A DNA stretch of 64,000 bases from JAKACA01 sp049510975 (GTDB taxonomy: Bacteria; Actinomycetota; Acidimicrobiia; Acidimicrobiales; Bog-793), in the NCBI GenBank assembly GCA_049510975.1, contig JBEKYM010000010.1, forward strand, positions 37,050-101,049, written 5' to 3'. Every line of letters begins with the position of its first letter. Position 1 is the stretch's first letter. Made by a program: the position numbers and the translations under genes. The notes beneath the pieces were generated by a model, which saw only the letters and a list, made by a program, of their open reading frames with translations, searched no databases and was not told where the DNA came from. Shown here one piece after another: positions 51,163 through 59,703 of this stretch.

Positions 51163-52419
51163 TCACGATCGACGGATATCCCGCCATGGGATGCCGCCGT
51201 CGGCCGACGGTTCCCTCGGGAGGCCGAGGACCCGCTCACCGAGGATGTTGTGCTGCATCTCCGACGAGCCGCCGGCGATCGTCTGCGAGCGGACCCGCAG
51301 GAACGCGTAAGCGCTCGCACCTGCCCAGCGGTCGTCCGGCCTGTGGGCGATGCCGTTCAGTCCCTCGAGGTCGAGCGAAAGAGTCTGAAGAGCCTGGGCG
51401 TTGTCGCTATTGAAGAGCTTCAACAACGAAGCCTCGAAACCGTTGCTCTTGCCCGCTTTCCGAGAGGCCTGGACCCGCTCGCGCGTCCAGGCCGCCACGC
51501 GCTCGAGGGAGTAGGCCAGAGCCATCCGCTCGAGCATGATCGGGTCCTCGACGCTCCCGTAGTGACGGCGGAGTGCATCGACACTCCGACCCATCTCCAT
51601 GCCAGGCGGGGCTGTGCCGCCACCTCCGCCGGTACCTCGTTCGAAGGCGAGCAGCTGGCTGGCGATCTGCCACCCCTCCCCGAGTTCACCGACCCTCATG
51701 GCATCTCCGCAGACGACGTCATCGAAGAAGACCTCGTTGAAACGTGACTCGCCCGTCATTTGCTTGAGCGGTCGCACGGTGATGCCCGGGGTGGACATGT
51801 CGAGCAGGAGGACGCTGAGTCCCTGACGTTTCGGGACGTCGGGGTCGGTCCGGCAGAGCAAGAAGCCGAATTGTGCACGGTGAGCGTGACTCGACCAGAT
51901 CTTCTGGCCATTGATGACCCAAACATCACCGTCCCTCACGGCGCGCGTCGAGAGACCTGCCAGGTCGGATCCCGCACCTGGTTCGCTGAAGAGCTGTACC
52001 CAGATCTCCTTCTGGTTGCTGATGAGCGGGAGGAAGCGGGACTTCTGCGCCTCGCTTCCCCACCGCAGGAGTGCGTGGGCGACGTTCAGCCCGAGTGGGT
52101 TGTCGGAACGGGGCACCTTGTAAGACCGGAGCACGTCGTTCACACTCGCGGTCTGCTCCGGGGCGAGCCCCAGACCGCCGTAGGCGACCGGCCAGTTGGA
52201 GAAGTACCAGCCGGCTTCGCCGAGGCGCTCCCACCAGTCGTCGATATCGAGGCCCTGTCTCGCCACCGCGAGAGCTGCGGCGTCACCGTCGTCGATCGCC
52301 TGGACCCAACCCGCTGGCAGGTTCTCGCGCAACCAGCCGGTGACCGCGTCGCGGATCTCTTCGTCGCTTCGTGCGGCGATGTCAGATGCGAACACCCTTC
52401 GGCCCCGTTCCCCCCTCAT
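51163..52419 (-). CDS. Acyl-CoA dehydrogenase (catalytic type)
   Basis: A 418-aa enzyme with FSEPGAGSDLAGLSTRAV, INGQKIWSSHAH and GGSSEMQHNILGERVLGLP. As in its neighbours the helix-G Glu is present (LLAFERG) and the MCAD position is Gly/Ala. A Gly-rich insertion (TGGGGGTAPPG) follows helix G. It is a single gene with a perfect GACC-type palindrome just upstream, so it is probably under a TetR repressor. Confidence 0.9.
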   Translation of the reverse strand: MRGERGRRVFASDIAARSDEEIRDAVTGWLRENLPAGWVQAIDDGDAAALAVARQGLDIDDWWERLGEAGWYFSNWPVAYGGLGLAPEQTASVNDVLRSYKVPRSDNPLGLNVAHALLRWGSEAQKSRFLPLISNQKEIWVQLFSEPGAGSDLAGLSTRAVRDGDVWVINGQKIWSSHAHRAQFGFLLCRTDPDVPKRQGLSVLLLDMSTPGITVRPLKQMTGESRFNEVFFDDVVCGDAMRVGELGEGWQIASQLLAFERGTGGGGGTAPPGMEMGRSVDALRRHYGSVEDPIMLERMALAYSLERVAAWTRERVQASRKAGKSNGFEASLLKLFNSDNAQALQTLSLDLEGLNGIAHRPDDRWAGASAYAFLRVRSQTIAGGSSEMQHNILGERVLGLPREPSADGGIPWRDIRRS

Positions 52420-52437
52420 TGCTGCCCGGCCTCACCG

Positions 52438-52453
52438 GACCGACCGGTCGGTC
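52438..52453. promoter_or_regulatory. Perfect 16-bp palindrome before the acyl-CoA dehydrogenase
   Basis: GACCGACCGGTCGGTC, ending 19 bases before the ATG, then extended by GGTCGG repeats. Typical of TetR-family operators. The core CCGACCGGTCGGTC matches the site at 28733 at 12 of 14 bases. Confidence 0.55.
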
Positions 52454-52547
52454 GGTCGGCCGGTCGCCATCATTATGTCGGGCGCGTACATCGCTGTCAA
52501 CGCGCAGTGGGACGACTTTCACCACCCGTCCCGCTCAACGGGCGAGC

Positions 52548-53828
52548 TCAACCCTCAGGCCGAGGATCCCTTGCGCGTCTCCGGAAAAGCGCCCGCAAGG
52601 CGGCTTTTGCGACAGCTCGTGAAGGATGGAGCTCGGCGACACCGCCGAGCACGAGGAGATCGTCACTGCTGTCGTGCGCAGCGATACGACCGAGGAGAGC
52701 AATTTGCTGAGCGTGGCTGCCGGCGAGGGCAAAGGTATCGAGGAAGGAGTCGTCCGGATTCCCCACCAGCTGCGCCGTGAGGACCTCGACGAAGAAGTCG
52801 AGTTCCTCTTCGCGGTACAGGCCGCGGGCATCCTCGAGGTCGTGCTCGACGAGCCACGTTGCCGCAAATGCCCGTGTGCCCGGCTCGGCGGCCAGCTCGC
52901 GAACGGCGGGTTCGGCCGCCTCGACGCCTGTCTCGGCAAGCATGGCCCCCGCCACGGCCCTCAACCCAGGGTCTTCGACGAGGCGGACCGCCTCGACGAG
53001 CTCCTCGACAGCCTGCGTCTCCGACCGCGCTGCGATCCAGCCGCGGGCGTCACGTTCGAACTCAGGCCTTGCGCGGTGCTCGAGCGAGGTCAGGAGCTGA
53101 GTCGCGCTCGCTCCGATCAGGGTCTCGGCGATCGGGGCGTCATATCCGGCCTCGATCAGCCAGCGCCTCGTCGTATGGATACCAGCTGCTGTGAGCGCGA
53201 CGGTGCCGTCCCGTCGTTCCTCCTCGTTGTGTCCCTCCGGCGTGGGCCGCTGTTCCCTCCACTCGACGAGGCCTGCGAACGCGAGGGCATCCATCATCAA
53301 TCCGACGTAGGGAAGGACGTGATGAAAGTCCCACGGAAGGTCCGAGTCGACCGTGAGCTCGGCGTCGGCCGGATCGGTGGCGAGCCGTGCGAGCTCCTGA
53401 ACGGGGACGGAACCCTCAGCGGCGTAGAGAACGGCCAGTAGCGCCAGCGTGTTCTCGTCGAGCAGGCGCTCCACGGCACTCGCCGATCTGCCGCTCGTGA
53501 GAGCCCTGAGCAGGAGGGCCCCGGTGTCGCGCACGACATCGACGATGTCGTCGTAGGCGTTGGACGGATCCCGGGCGAACTTGGCGCCCTTCGGCGTGGT
53601 CTCAAAGCCTTTCGCGGAGCGGCGCAGCAACCCGGCGCGGCTGGCCCAGAGCACCAGTTGCGGCTCAGCTGAGCGGTCCAACTGGCCTCGTGAGGCTCGC
53701 GCCACAAAGGGTACGAGTTCGCGGATCACTGCGGCGTTTGCCTCTGAGCGAGTCACTTCTGCGGCGGTGGGCAGAAGCACGGCCGCCAGCGGGGGCTCGC
53801 GTGTCGGCTTCTCGGAGTCCGCTGCCAT
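52548..53828 (-). CDS. Hypothetical protein, helical, winged-helix-like N-terminal half
   Basis: A 426-aa protein I do not recognise. The first half has segments like RAGLLRRSAKGFETTPKGAK and TAAGIHTTRRWLIEAG that look like winged-helix modules. The second half has HEAT-like helical repeats (AVRLVEDPGLRAVAGAMLAE; AVRELAAEPGTRAFAATWL). No cysteine motif, signal peptide or membrane segment. Single gene, divergent from the MBL hydrolase. It may be a protein-interaction or regulatory factor. Confidence 0.7.
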   Translation of the reverse strand: MAADSEKPTREPPLAAVLLPTAAEVTRSEANAAVIRELVPFVARASRGQLDRSAEPQLVLWASRAGLLRRSAKGFETTPKGAKFARDPSNAYDDIVDVVRDTGALLLRALTSGRSASAVERLLDENTLALLAVLYAAEGSVPVQELARLATDPADAELTVDSDLPWDFHHVLPYVGLMMDALAFAGLVEWREQRPTPEGHNEEERRDGTVALTAAGIHTTRRWLIEAGYDAPIAETLIGASATQLLTSLEHRARPEFERDARGWIAARSETQAVEELVEAVRLVEDPGLRAVAGAMLAETGVEAAEPAVRELAAEPGTRAFAATWLVEHDLEDARGLYREEELDFFVEVLTAQLVGNPDDSFLDTFALAGSHAQQIALLGRIAAHDSSDDLLVLGGVAELHPSRAVAKAALRALFRRRARDPRPEG

Positions 53829-53888
53829 TCTCGGTATCTTTGCCCGATCTAGCTTGTCCGCGCATGTCGCGCGTAGGCTGCAGCGTCA

Positions 53889-54926
53889 ATGACTTCTCCC
53901 CGACCCTCAGAAGAATGGCTGGAGCCAGGCGTCTTCGAAGTCGTGAAGGACGTCTTCCGGATTCCGTTGCCGCTACCGAACGACGCCCTGCGAGCCGTCA
54001 ATGTGTACCTATTGCGAGGCAAGAGCTCCCTCGTCTGCATCGATTCGGGGTGGTCGCTTCCAGAGTCTCGAGAGCGTCTCGTGCGGTGCCTTGCCTCTCT
54101 TGAGTGTGGGCCCGAGGATATCGAGCGATTCCTCGTGACCCATGTTCACCGAGATCACTACACGCAGGCCATCGCGCTTCGTCAGGAGCATCACACGAAA
54201 GTGAGTCTCGGGGCAGGGGAGCGGCCCGCATTGGAAGAGCTTGGCCGTCCCGGTTTCTCCGGTCTCGCACGCAGGGCCGATGGGCTCAGGCGCAATGGCG
54301 CCGGCGTGCTCGCCGACCGGCTTCTCAGCGAGCGAGCCGTTCAGCCGCGGCCGGTCGCCTCCGATTGGGAGATGCCTGATGACTGGCTGACCGGGGGTGA
54401 CGCTGTACAAGCGGCGGACTCGACGCTGGACGTGATCGAGACGCCGGGACACACCCGAGGACACGTAGTGTTCCACGATGCAGGACAACGCCTGCTCTAC
54501 GCCGGCGACCACGTTCTGCCGCGGATCACCCCGTCGATCGGGTTCGAAGTTGTTCCCTCACCCGATCCTCTCGGGGACTTCCTCGGATCGCTGGCACGCG
54601 TACGGCAGCTGCCCGACGCCATGCTGCTGCCGGCACATGGCCCCGTCGTGCCAAGCGCTCACGATCGCATCGACGAGCTCGTGGATCACCACGGTCGACG
54701 CTTGGACAAGAGCCTTCAAGCATTGAATGCCGGGGCAGACACAGCATATGAGGTGGCTCTGCAGCTCCGGTGGACGAGGCGGGAACTGAGCTTCGACGAC
54801 CTGGACATATTCAATCAGTCACTTGCTGTCTCCGAGACCGCCGCCCACCTGGTCCTGCTCGAGGCGCAGGGGCGCGCCCGTTCTAGCTTGGAGGATGGCA
54901 TCAACAGGTTCGCGGCCCTCTCATGA
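53889..54926 (+). CDS. MBL-fold metallo-hydrolase
   Basis: A 345-aa metallo-beta-lactamase-fold hydrolase. The zinc motif is HVHRDH (His85, His87, Asp89, His90), followed by TPGHTRGH, YAGDHVLPRI and AHGP with the remaining ligands. The C-terminal ~80 residues form a helical domain seen in MBL proteins near CoA metabolism. Its stop overlaps the thioesterase start (ATGA). Likely a hydrolase of a thioester or lactone; substrate unknown. Confidence 0.88.
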   Translation: MTSPRPSEEWLEPGVFEVVKDVFRIPLPLPNDALRAVNVYLLRGKSSLVCIDSGWSLPESRERLVRCLASLECGPEDIERFLVTHVHRDHYTQAIALRQEHHTKVSLGAGERPALEELGRPGFSGLARRADGLRRNGAGVLADRLLSERAVQPRPVASDWEMPDDWLTGGDAVQAADSTLDVIETPGHTRGHVVFHDAGQRLLYAGDHVLPRITPSIGFEVVPSPDPLGDFLGSLARVRQLPDAMLLPAHGPVVPSAHDRIDELVDHHGRRLDKSLQALNAGADTAYEVALQLRWTRRELSFDDLDIFNQSLAVSETAAHLVLLEAQGRARSSLEDGINRFAALS

Positions 54927-55921
54927 CCACCGGCTCCGCGATGCAGACCGACGCCGAGTTCCTCGGCATCACCGACGCCGACGCCGGCCGCTCCCGTTTC
55001 ACGGTCATTGAGCGCCTGGCGCGGCTCGACGGCCGCCTCTACGGCGGCTCGGCCATCGCGATCTCGATCGCCGAGGCAGAGCGGGTGACCGAGCGTCCCG
55101 CTCTCTGGGTCACGACGCAGTTCGTGTCGACGGTCGAGACCGGGGAACAGGTCGACGTCATCACTGAGGTGCTTGCCGCCGGCCGGCGCACGTGCCAGAT
55201 ACGGGTCACTGCGAAGAGTCAGTCGGGTGAGGTGATCTTCGCCTCGTTGGGTGCCACGGGCATCCATCGACCCGACGGTCTCACCGGCGTCTTCGAAAAA
55301 TGCCCCACAGTGACGCCCCCCGAGGAGGCGGACCTGTGGCGGAGTCCTTTCAGTGGTTTGGCCAAAGCGGTGGGCCTCGACCACCTCAAGGTGCCGCTCC
55401 GAAAGGCAGGCTTCAGCCTCGCTGTGGAGATGCGCGAACCTGCCGTGCTCCTGCACCCCGAACCTGGGCCGGGACGGATTTGCCTGTGGGTTCGCCGTGC
55501 TGACCGTGTCGCCGTCACGCCGGCCATTGCCGCCTTCCTTGCGGACATGGTGCCGATGAGCGTCGGATATGCCCTGGGCGTAGTGGCGGGGGGCACGAGT
55601 CTCGACAACTCGATCCGCATCGGATCGTTCGTGGACACCGAGTGGATCCTGCTCGATCTTCGCCCTCATCTTGCAGCCGGGGGCTACGCCCATGGTGTCG
55701 TTCACGTGTGGAGCGAGGACGGCCACCTGCTTGCGACCGCTAGCCAGACGGCCTCCATGATCCTGTTCGACCCTGATGGTTCCTGTCTCGGTCGTGCGAT
55801 TGATGGTCGGCCGAAGGTCCTGACTTCGCACGCTCTGGTCCAAGGGAGGGTCCATGCTCGATTTGAAGTTGACCGGCGGCATGGTCGCAGATGGCACCGG
55901 CGCGCCGCTCCAGCGAGCTGA
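54923..55921 (+). CDS. Double-hotdog acyl-CoA thioesterase-like protein
   Basis: A protein of up to 332 aa with two hotdog domains of the TesB/acyl-CoA thioesterase II type: GRLYGGSAIAISIAEAERVT in the first, YALGVVAGGTSLDNSIRIG and GVVHVWSEDGHLLATASQTA in the second. The last ~22 residues are Arg/His-rich and are read in another frame than the following gene, which starts 68 bases before this stop. That tail was probably gained by loss of an earlier stop. Expected to release fatty acids from CoA. Confidence 0.8.
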   Translation: MTTGSAMQTDAEFLGITDADAGRSRFTVIERLARLDGRLYGGSAIAISIAEAERVTERPALWVTTQFVSTVETGEQVDVITEVLAAGRRTCQIRVTAKSQSGEVIFASLGATGIHRPDGLTGVFEKCPTVTPPEEADLWRSPFSGLAKAVGLDHLKVPLRKAGFSLAVEMREPAVLLHPEPGPGRICLWVRRADRVAVTPAIAAFLADMVPMSVGYALGVVAGGTSLDNSIRIGSFVDTEWILLDLRPHLAAGGYAHGVVHVWSEDGHLLATASQTASMILFDPDGSCLGRAIDGRPKVLTSHALVQGRVHARFEVDRRHGRRWHRRAAPAS

Positions 55922-57566
55922 CGTCGGCGTCCGAGATGGTCGCGTCGTGGCACTCGGGCGCGTCGACGAGCCGGCTCGGCGAACTCTCGACGCTTCGGAC
56001 CTGGTCGTTGCCCCTGGGTTCATCGATGTCCATACGCACTACGACGCCCAAGCCTTCTGGGACTCGACCCTCAGCCCGTCGCCCCTGCACGGCGTGACGA
56101 CCGTGGTTGGCGGCAACTGTGGGTTTAGCATCGCGCCCCTGAGTCCCGAGGACGGCGACTACCTCATGCGCATGTTGGCTCGTGTCGAGGGCATGCCGCT
56201 CGAAGCACTCCAGCAAGGCGTTCCGTGGGACTGGTCGACCACGGCGGAGTACCTGGACCGCCTGGACGGGACCCTCACCCCGAACGCTGGCTTCCTCGTT
56301 GGCCACTCGGCCGTCCGGCGGGCCGTCATGCACGACGACGCGGTGGGTCACGCGGCCAACCCAGGCCAGCTCGCGGCGATGCAGCAGTTACTGCACGACG
56401 GTCTCGCCGCCGGCGGCTTGGGCTTCTCATCAACCTGGTCACGCAGCCACAACGACCACAACGGCGATCCCGTCCCATCGCGCCACGCCACGCGAGAGGA
56501 GATGCTGGCCTTGTGCTCGGTGGTCGGAGAGCATCCCGGCACGACGCTCGAATTCATCCCGGGCGTGGCTCCGTTCGACGACGACCTCTTCGAGCTCATG
56601 GGGGTCATGAGCCGGACAGCAGACCGGCCGATCAATTGGAACGTCTTGCAGGTATACGGCCGCAACGCCGACGCAGTCGATCGCCAGCTCGCCGGCTCCG
56701 ACCTCGCAGCCGAGGGCGGCGGTCGCGTCGTGGCCCTCACCTTGCCCGACACCTTGCGGCTCTGGCTGAACTTCAAGAGCGGATTCATCCTCGACATTTT
56801 GAACGGCTGGGAACGCCTCATGGCCCTGCCGGATGCACGGAAGCTCGCTGAACTGAGTGATCCGACCGGGCGGGCGGAGATGGACCGCCTCGCACAAGAA
56901 ACGGACGGTCCGTCTCGCTCGATTGCTCACTGGGCCGCCTACCGCGTGGAGGAAAGCAGTGTTCCAGGCGCCAAGGGCCGGATGGTAGGTGAGCTCGCCA
57001 CCGAGCAGCGCCGCGCAGCTTGGGACGTGCTTGCGGATCTCGTTGTGGCGGACGAGCTCCGGACTGTTATCTCCAAGCCGGATCCCGGCCAGGACGAGGC
57101 TTCCTGGGAAAAGCGCGTCTCGGTGTGGCGTGATCCGCGTTCGCTGGTCGGTGCCTCAGATGCTGGTGCACACCTCGACATGATCGACTCCTTCTCCTAC
57201 GCCACGACCTTGATCGCCCGGACTGTTCGGGAACGAAACCTGCTCGCCATCGAAGAAGCGGTGCAGCTCTTGACCGACGCCCCTGCTCGCCTTTACGGAC
57301 TTCGCGACCGTGGGCGTGTCGCCGTTGGAGCCCACGCTGATCTGGTCGTACTCGACCCTGCGACTGTCGGACCGGGGCCGATCCACACGAGATATGACCT
57401 GCCCGGGGGCGCGGGGCGCATTTATGGAGGAGCGGAGGGCGTCGCCAACGTGTTTGTAGCCGGCGCAGAGGTCGTCGCTCACGGCGAGTTCACGGACGCT
57501 CGGCCCGGGCGAGTGCTGCGATCGGGCCGGGACACGGAGACGGTGAGCGTCGGCACGCCAGGTTGA
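55854..57566 (+). CDS. Amidohydrolase, N-acyl-D-amino-acid deacylase family
   Basis: A 570-aa metal-dependent hydrolase. N-terminal composite beta-domain, then GFIDVHTHYDAQ with His60 and His62 and GGNCGFS with Cys89, the features of D-aminoacylase-like enzymes; DAGAHLDMIDSF supplies the later Asp. It could cleave an N-acyl or related amide, releasing a fatty acid or amine. The ATG has AAGGGAGGG 3 nt upstream and starts within the thioesterase gene, so both are probably cotranslated. Confidence 0.87.
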   Translation: MLDLKLTGGMVADGTGAPLQRADVGVRDGRVVALGRVDEPARRTLDASDLVVAPGFIDVHTHYDAQAFWDSTLSPSPLHGVTTVVGGNCGFSIAPLSPEDGDYLMRMLARVEGMPLEALQQGVPWDWSTTAEYLDRLDGTLTPNAGFLVGHSAVRRAVMHDDAVGHAANPGQLAAMQQLLHDGLAAGGLGFSSTWSRSHNDHNGDPVPSRHATREEMLALCSVVGEHPGTTLEFIPGVAPFDDDLFELMGVMSRTADRPINWNVLQVYGRNADAVDRQLAGSDLAAEGGGRVVALTLPDTLRLWLNFKSGFILDILNGWERLMALPDARKLAELSDPTGRAEMDRLAQETDGPSRSIAHWAAYRVEESSVPGAKGRMVGELATEQRRAAWDVLADLVVADELRTVISKPDPGQDEASWEKRVSVWRDPRSLVGASDAGAHLDMIDSFSYATTLIARTVRERNLLAIEEAVQLLTDAPARLYGLRDRGRVAVGAHADLVVLDPATVGPGPIHTRYDLPGGAGRIYGGAEGVANVFVAGAEVVAHGEFTDARPGRVLRSGRDTETVSVGTPG

Positions 57567-57642
57567 CATCCAGGTGTCGAATCCGGCCGACTCCGGATTG
57601 GCGTCGCCTCGGCCGCATCTCGACCAGCTCTCGCGGAGAATG

Positions 57643-58116
57643 ATGGGCCATCATGGCTCAATGGAACCGCCGCGTTCGTTAGATCAGCGCAAGGCCGATG
57701 CCCTCGCCAAGCTCGAGGCGTTGGGGTCTGACCTTTGGTTGGCATCGTCATCTTCCAGCGGCCAAGTCCACTTGGTGCCCTTGTCGTTCGCCTGGGACGG
57801 GGAGCGTGTCATCATCGCCACCGAGGCCCGGAGCGCGACCGTTCGCAACATCTCCGACACCCACCGAGCGCGCCTTGCGCTCGGAAGCACCCGCGATGTC
57901 GTCATGATCGATGTCGTCCCGGTCGGAACCGTCGCCGTACCCGGGGCACCGGTTGAGACGGCCGAGTGTTACGCGACCCAGGCCGACTGGGATCCGAGGA
58001 CAGAGGCAGGGGACTATGTCTACGTTCATCTCCTGCCGGAACGGATACAGGTGTGGCGTGAGGCCAATGAGATCGAAGGTCGTACGGTCATGCAACGAGG
58101 CCTCTGGCTCGTCTGA
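57643..58116 (+). CDS. Pyridoxamine-5'-phosphate oxidase-like (flavin/F420-binding) protein
   Basis: About 157 aa with the split beta-barrel of the PNPOx family: LWLASSSSSGQVHLVPLSFA, GERVIIATEARSATVRNI and RARLALGSTRDVVMIDVVP. In actinobacteria such proteins often bind F420 or FMN as reductases. Start uncertain: ATGs at 57640 and 57643 follow GGAGA closely; a GTG at 57574 or ATG 57661 is possible. Follows the amidohydrolase and precedes a strong hairpin, so it is probably the last gene of this group. Confidence 0.8.
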   Translation: MGHHGSMEPPRSLDQRKADALAKLEALGSDLWLASSSSSGQVHLVPLSFAWDGERVIIATEARSATVRNISDTHRARLALGSTRDVVMIDVVPVGTVAVPGAPVETAECYATQADWDPRTEAGDYVYVHLLPERIQVWREANEIEGRTVMQRGLWLV

Positions 58117-58133
58117 CGAAGTCCAAGGGGACT

Positions 58134-58174
58134 CGGGGTTGCCGAGCTCGCGGGTGGCAACCCTGGCAACCCCG
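58134..58174 (+). terminator. Strong GC hairpin after the PNPOx gene, possible terminator
   Basis: CGGGGTTGCC (58134-58143) pairs perfectly with GGCAACCCCG (58165-58174). A second GGCAACCC at 58156-58163 offers an alternative pairing with the same left arm. No T-run follows. It lies 18 bases after the PNPOx stop. Intrinsic terminator of the high-GC kind, or a mutually exclusive two-state structure. Confidence 0.5.
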
Positions 58175-58270
58175 GAGACCGCCCTGTGCACCGCCTCTTG
58201 CCGTTCCCCCTCTGACCGCTAGCATTCTGTATTCAGTGCTCGCAGCGCGGGCTGGAAGGGGGTCACCGGC

Positions 58271-59569
58271 GTGAAGGTGCTCATCAGGCTTTCCATCGCT
58301 GCCACGTCAGTCGCGGCGACAATGTTGGTCGTATTCGGAGCCGTTCCGAGTGTCGTTGCTCAAGCTGCTGCTCCTACCACGCTGTACGTGGCACAAGGCG
58401 GGGTGAACAGCGGCAGCTGTCCCAAATCGAGCCCGTGCGCCACGATCACCTACGCCCTCACCCAGGCGGGCGCTGACCCCACCATCGAGGTGTCGGGGAC
58501 GATCGATGACCATGTTGCGGCTACGGCACCCGTCACCATCACGGGAGCCGATGCTCCGCTTGGATCTCCGGCAGTCCTGAACGGTACGGACACTGGGACG
58601 GATCTGACGATCAGTGAAGCGGCAGTCAAGATCGATGACTTGACCATCGAAGGTGGATCAGCTGGCGACGGCGGCGGCATCTCCGATCCCGACGGCTCCC
58701 TCACGATTGTTGGCAGCACGATCTCCGGGAACTCTTCGTCCAACGCCGGTGCCGGCATCTTTAGCGAGGGCCCCCTTACGATCACCGACAGCACCATCTC
58801 GGGCAACTCGGCTGGTGGGAGCGGTGGCGCGATCTACGAATGGGGCAGCACCGCCACGATCACCGACAGCACGATCTCGGAGAACTCTGCGTCCAGCGGC
58901 GCAGTTGCCATCTTGGCCGGGACCATAACGACAGGCGCCACGATCCTTGCGGGCAACATCGGAGGAAACTGCAGTGGGTCGTCGACCTTCGTCGACGTCG
59001 GTTACAACCTGACGAACGATGCGACGGGCACGGCGTGCGGGTTTACTCGCCCGACCGACAAGGTGAACACGAACCCCGATCTCGGATCGCTTGCCAATAA
59101 CGGCGGGCTCACCGAGACCATGCTGCCCCCTCTCTCCAGCCCAGCCACCGATGCAATCCCGAAGGGCACCACCGTGAACGGCGTCTCGGTCTGCCCAGGT
59201 AAAGACCAGCGAGGCTTTGCCCGACCCGGTCCAGGAGAGTCTCATTGCTCGATCGGAGCAGTGGAGGCGGGTCTCGGCGCGACCAAGGTGAGCTTGGTGT
59301 CTTCAGCCAATCCGGGCGTCACCGGCGTGGCCGTCACGTACACGGCCACCGTGTCTCCCCTGCCTGGCGGTGGGACGATGAAGTTCACCTCGGATGGCAC
59401 TGCGATCAGCGGGTGCAAGTCCAATGCCATCAACAACACGACTGGCAAGGCCACCTGCAACGTCACCTACGCCACTGCCGGCAGTTTCAAGATCAAAGCC
59501 GCGTACTCCGGGGACGCTACCTTCGCACGGTCGACGTCGAAGGCCCTGACCGAAACCGTGAACACCTGA
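58271..59569 (+). CDS. Secreted right-handed beta-helix repeat protein with Ig-like C-terminal domain
   Basis: A 432-aa exported protein. Signal peptide (residues ~1-33, cleavage after VVAQA). Residues ~90-240 hold beta-helix coils with repeated TITDSTISGNS-like turns (LTIVGSTISGNS, LTITDSTISGNS, ATITDSTISENS). A CFG/FARPG block like those in polymorphic-outer-membrane-type repeat proteins follows. Residues ~345-430 form an Ig-like domain (VTYTATVSPLPGGGTMKFTS). No anchor is visible; it is probably secreted or cell-surface. The GTG start follows GGAAGGGGG. Confidence 0.82.
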   Translation: MKVLIRLSIAATSVAATMLVVFGAVPSVVAQAAAPTTLYVAQGGVNSGSCPKSSPCATITYALTQAGADPTIEVSGTIDDHVAATAPVTITGADAPLGSPAVLNGTDTGTDLTISEAAVKIDDLTIEGGSAGDGGGISDPDGSLTIVGSTISGNSSSNAGAGIFSEGPLTITDSTISGNSAGGSGGAIYEWGSTATITDSTISENSASSGAVAILAGTITTGATILAGNIGGNCSGSSTFVDVGYNLTNDATGTACGFTRPTDKVNTNPDLGSLANNGGLTETMLPPLSSPATDAIPKGTTVNGVSVCPGKDQRGFARPGPGESHCSIGAVEAGLGATKVSLVSSANPGVTGVAVTYTATVSPLPGGGTMKFTSDGTAISGCKSNAINNTTGKATCNVTYATAGSFKIKAAYSGDATFARSTSKALTETVNT

Positions 59570-59703
59570 CCTCGTATCGCTGGTCAGCCAGGCGTCCATG
59601 GCCGTCAGCCTGGGCGTGGGTAGGTGGTCCCGGCGCTGGCGAACAACAGGTTCTGGTCGCCATATGAGGTCCTCGGTCGGTGGGTCGGCGAACGCTCAGG
59701 CCC

